A stretch of 15,878 bases of DNA from Chromera velia (taxonomy: Eukaryota > Sar > Chromeraceae), in NCBI GenBank assembly GCA_018398765.1, contig JAHBMJ010004761.1, positions 126,001 through 141,878 of the forward strand, in the 5' to 3' direction. The notes beneath the pieces are model-generated. The model was not told the DNA's origin. It made no database searches and saw nothing but the letters and a program-made list of their open reading frames with translations. Made by a program: the position numbers and the translations under genes. Positions 14,740 through 15,878 of the stretch are shown here, piece by piece; position 1 is the stretch's first letter; every line of letters starts with the position of its first letter.

Positions 14740-15155
14740 TGTGATAGAAGGAAAGAACTCACACCCAACATCACCCCGCCCGGGCTTTCAAATGCTACGT
14801 GCGTTTCGTCCCCATACAAAGCCCTATTGAAGGGAGGGGAAGTCCTCAGGCAAACAAAGCCCTCAGCGATAACACGAAAGAACTGTTTTCCAAGGTAACT
14901 GCAATATGCAACCAGTGTAACCATGTGAGAAGGATCTGAAAGAATGTGAATAGAAATCACGAAACGGCAGAGACGGTACATAACATCAAAAAAGTGTTTG
15001 CCAGAGCATATGCCGGGGCCGCTGCGCGCGGGCTCGAATAAGTAGATGAGTGCGTCGTTTTAAAGCAGAAAAAGGAAATGAATCCTGACGGAGGCATCCC
15101 AAACTCAGCTCGGGTTATCTATTTTCTTTCTTCTTGCAAGAAGAAAGAAAATAAA
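14740..15155 (+). repeat. Long direct repeat, copy 2
   Basis: This is the second copy of 12889-13350 in the same orientation. The differences I found are transitions plus the 46-bp gap. It leads directly into the hairpin row. Confidence 0.9.
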
Positions 15156-15303
15156 CTCGGGTTATCTATTTTTTTTCTTCTTGCAAGAAGAAAGAAAATA
15201 AGCTCGGGTTATCTATTTTCTTTCTTCTTGCAAGAAGAAAGAAAATAAACTCGGGTTATCTATTTTCTTTCTTCTTGCAAGAAGAAAGAAAATAGATAAC
15301 CCG
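15109..15303. repeat. Tandem row of four hairpin units, last a perfect 52-bp palindrome
   Basis: Units of 47 bp start with CTCGGGTTATC at 15109, 15156, 15203 and 15250. Each contains the TATTTTCTTTCTTCTTG/CAAGAAGAAAGAAAATA palindrome; unit 2 has one C-to-T change. The last unit extends to GATAACCCG, making arms of 26 nt (15252-15303) with no loop. On the + strand each would fold into a long stem. Confidence 0.95.
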
Positions 15304-15878
15304 GCCATCGGTGCATGCATTCGGAGCCGAATAGCCGATTATACAGGTTGCATCAAAAATCGGGTCTTCATGCATGAGTTTCAAACATAAGGTAAGATGC
15401 AAACTTAAAGTCACAGCAAGCCATAATACCAGTCTGAGATGACTGAGGCCTGATATGTTCAGACGATTAACTCTATAGTTTGAAAATGAGTCAAGTGGAC
15501 GTACGAGACTTCTTCAAAGCAGTTCAACCACCGCTCGGCAAACCTAGTGTGCATCTTACGTAGTGCATACAGTAAGGCCTCCTTTCGCTATGCAGTGTGT
15601 GCTGCAGTGTGCATACGTGTTTTGGTGTAGTGTGTGCATGTTCATGCAATGAGAACGTATATGAACTTTCAACTGCGTATTCATATGATATGTTATTTGC
15701 TAGTTTAATAAGTTTATAAATTGTAAGATTTTATAAAATTCTAGTAACACTGTAACATAGTCTAGTATAGTAACTGTTACACTTCTGCCTATTAATAGTG
15801 CCTAACAGCTAGATAGCCCCTGTTTATCTTTTTCAAAACCAATTTTTTATAGTCATAAACTGTATTTAAAAAAAAAAA
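15304..15878. other. Right-end sequence, no confirmed gene
   Basis: This moderately AT-rich stretch ends in an A-run at 15868-15878. The only candidate is a 25-codon frame at 15487-15564 (+), beginning MSQVDVRDFFKAVQPPLGKP. It may be the first exon of a gene continuing to the right, but no strong donor confirms this. Confidence 0.4.

Noticed and set aside
12889-15155. An LTR retrotransposon formed by the two long direct repeats
   Set aside because: No target-site copy is seen at the outer edges, the interior is only tandem repeats, and the right copy ends in a hairpin row not matched on the left.

Overview
This is nuclear DNA from a eukaryote with introns. Coding segments are short, split by introns with GT..AG ends and pyrimidine-rich acceptors, and embedded in microsatellites, LTR-like and LINE-like insertions and minisatellites. 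There is no bacterial-style operon. The ankyrin and leucine-rich-repeat proteins, with motifs such as LAEGL..G..PSLRTLWL, resemble the large ANK and LRR families of chromerid algae such as Chromera velia. That placement rests on recalled style and was not searched.

Layout. (1) Positions 1-3018, + strand: the 3' part of an ankyrin-repeat gene. It has at least five repeat exons, mostly one repeat per exon with phase-0 junctions, and two competing 3' endings in different frames. (2) 3019-4470: an AT-rich, gene-poor stretch ending in two tracts of degenerate TTAGG repeats. (3) 4471-9418, - strand: a gene of about ten exons. A Trp-rich N-terminal module (RLWTVWEL) is followed by short LRR exons and one large LRR exon. 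The large exon has two frame changes and an in-frame TAG, and its last codons lie in the TTAGG-type repeat. The gene converges on the ankyrin gene. It is probably a decaying gene or one with assembly errors. (4) 9419-9830: a short GC-rich block, then AT-rich sequence and a (GAT)n tract. (5) 9832-11758: a non-coding LTR-like element of 1.9 kb with direct terminal repeats of 322 and 309 bp, 5-bp target-site copies (TATGG), and a tRNA-like sequence directly after the left repeat. (6) 11759-12450: target DNA with a 110-bp tandem duplication, then AT-rich sequence. (7) 12451-12873: a 5'-truncated LINE-like insertion with the end of a pol-type reading frame, AATAAA, an A-tail and a perfect 13-bp target-site duplication. 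(8) 12889-15303: two near-identical direct repeats of about 0.4-0.46 kb around a 31-bp minisatellite of about 0.9 kb. Each direct repeat ends in a perfect palindrome. The second runs into a tandem row of four hairpins, the last a 52-bp perfect palindrome. (9) 15304-15878: nothing clear except a 25-codon reading frame with a PIP-box-like motif.

The two protein genes are both scaffold-repeat proteins that probably mediate protein-protein contacts. Nothing shows that they act together. The most distinctive material is in the right half: the LTR-like element with the tRNA-like segment, the LINE fragment, and the hairpin row bounding the minisatellite.
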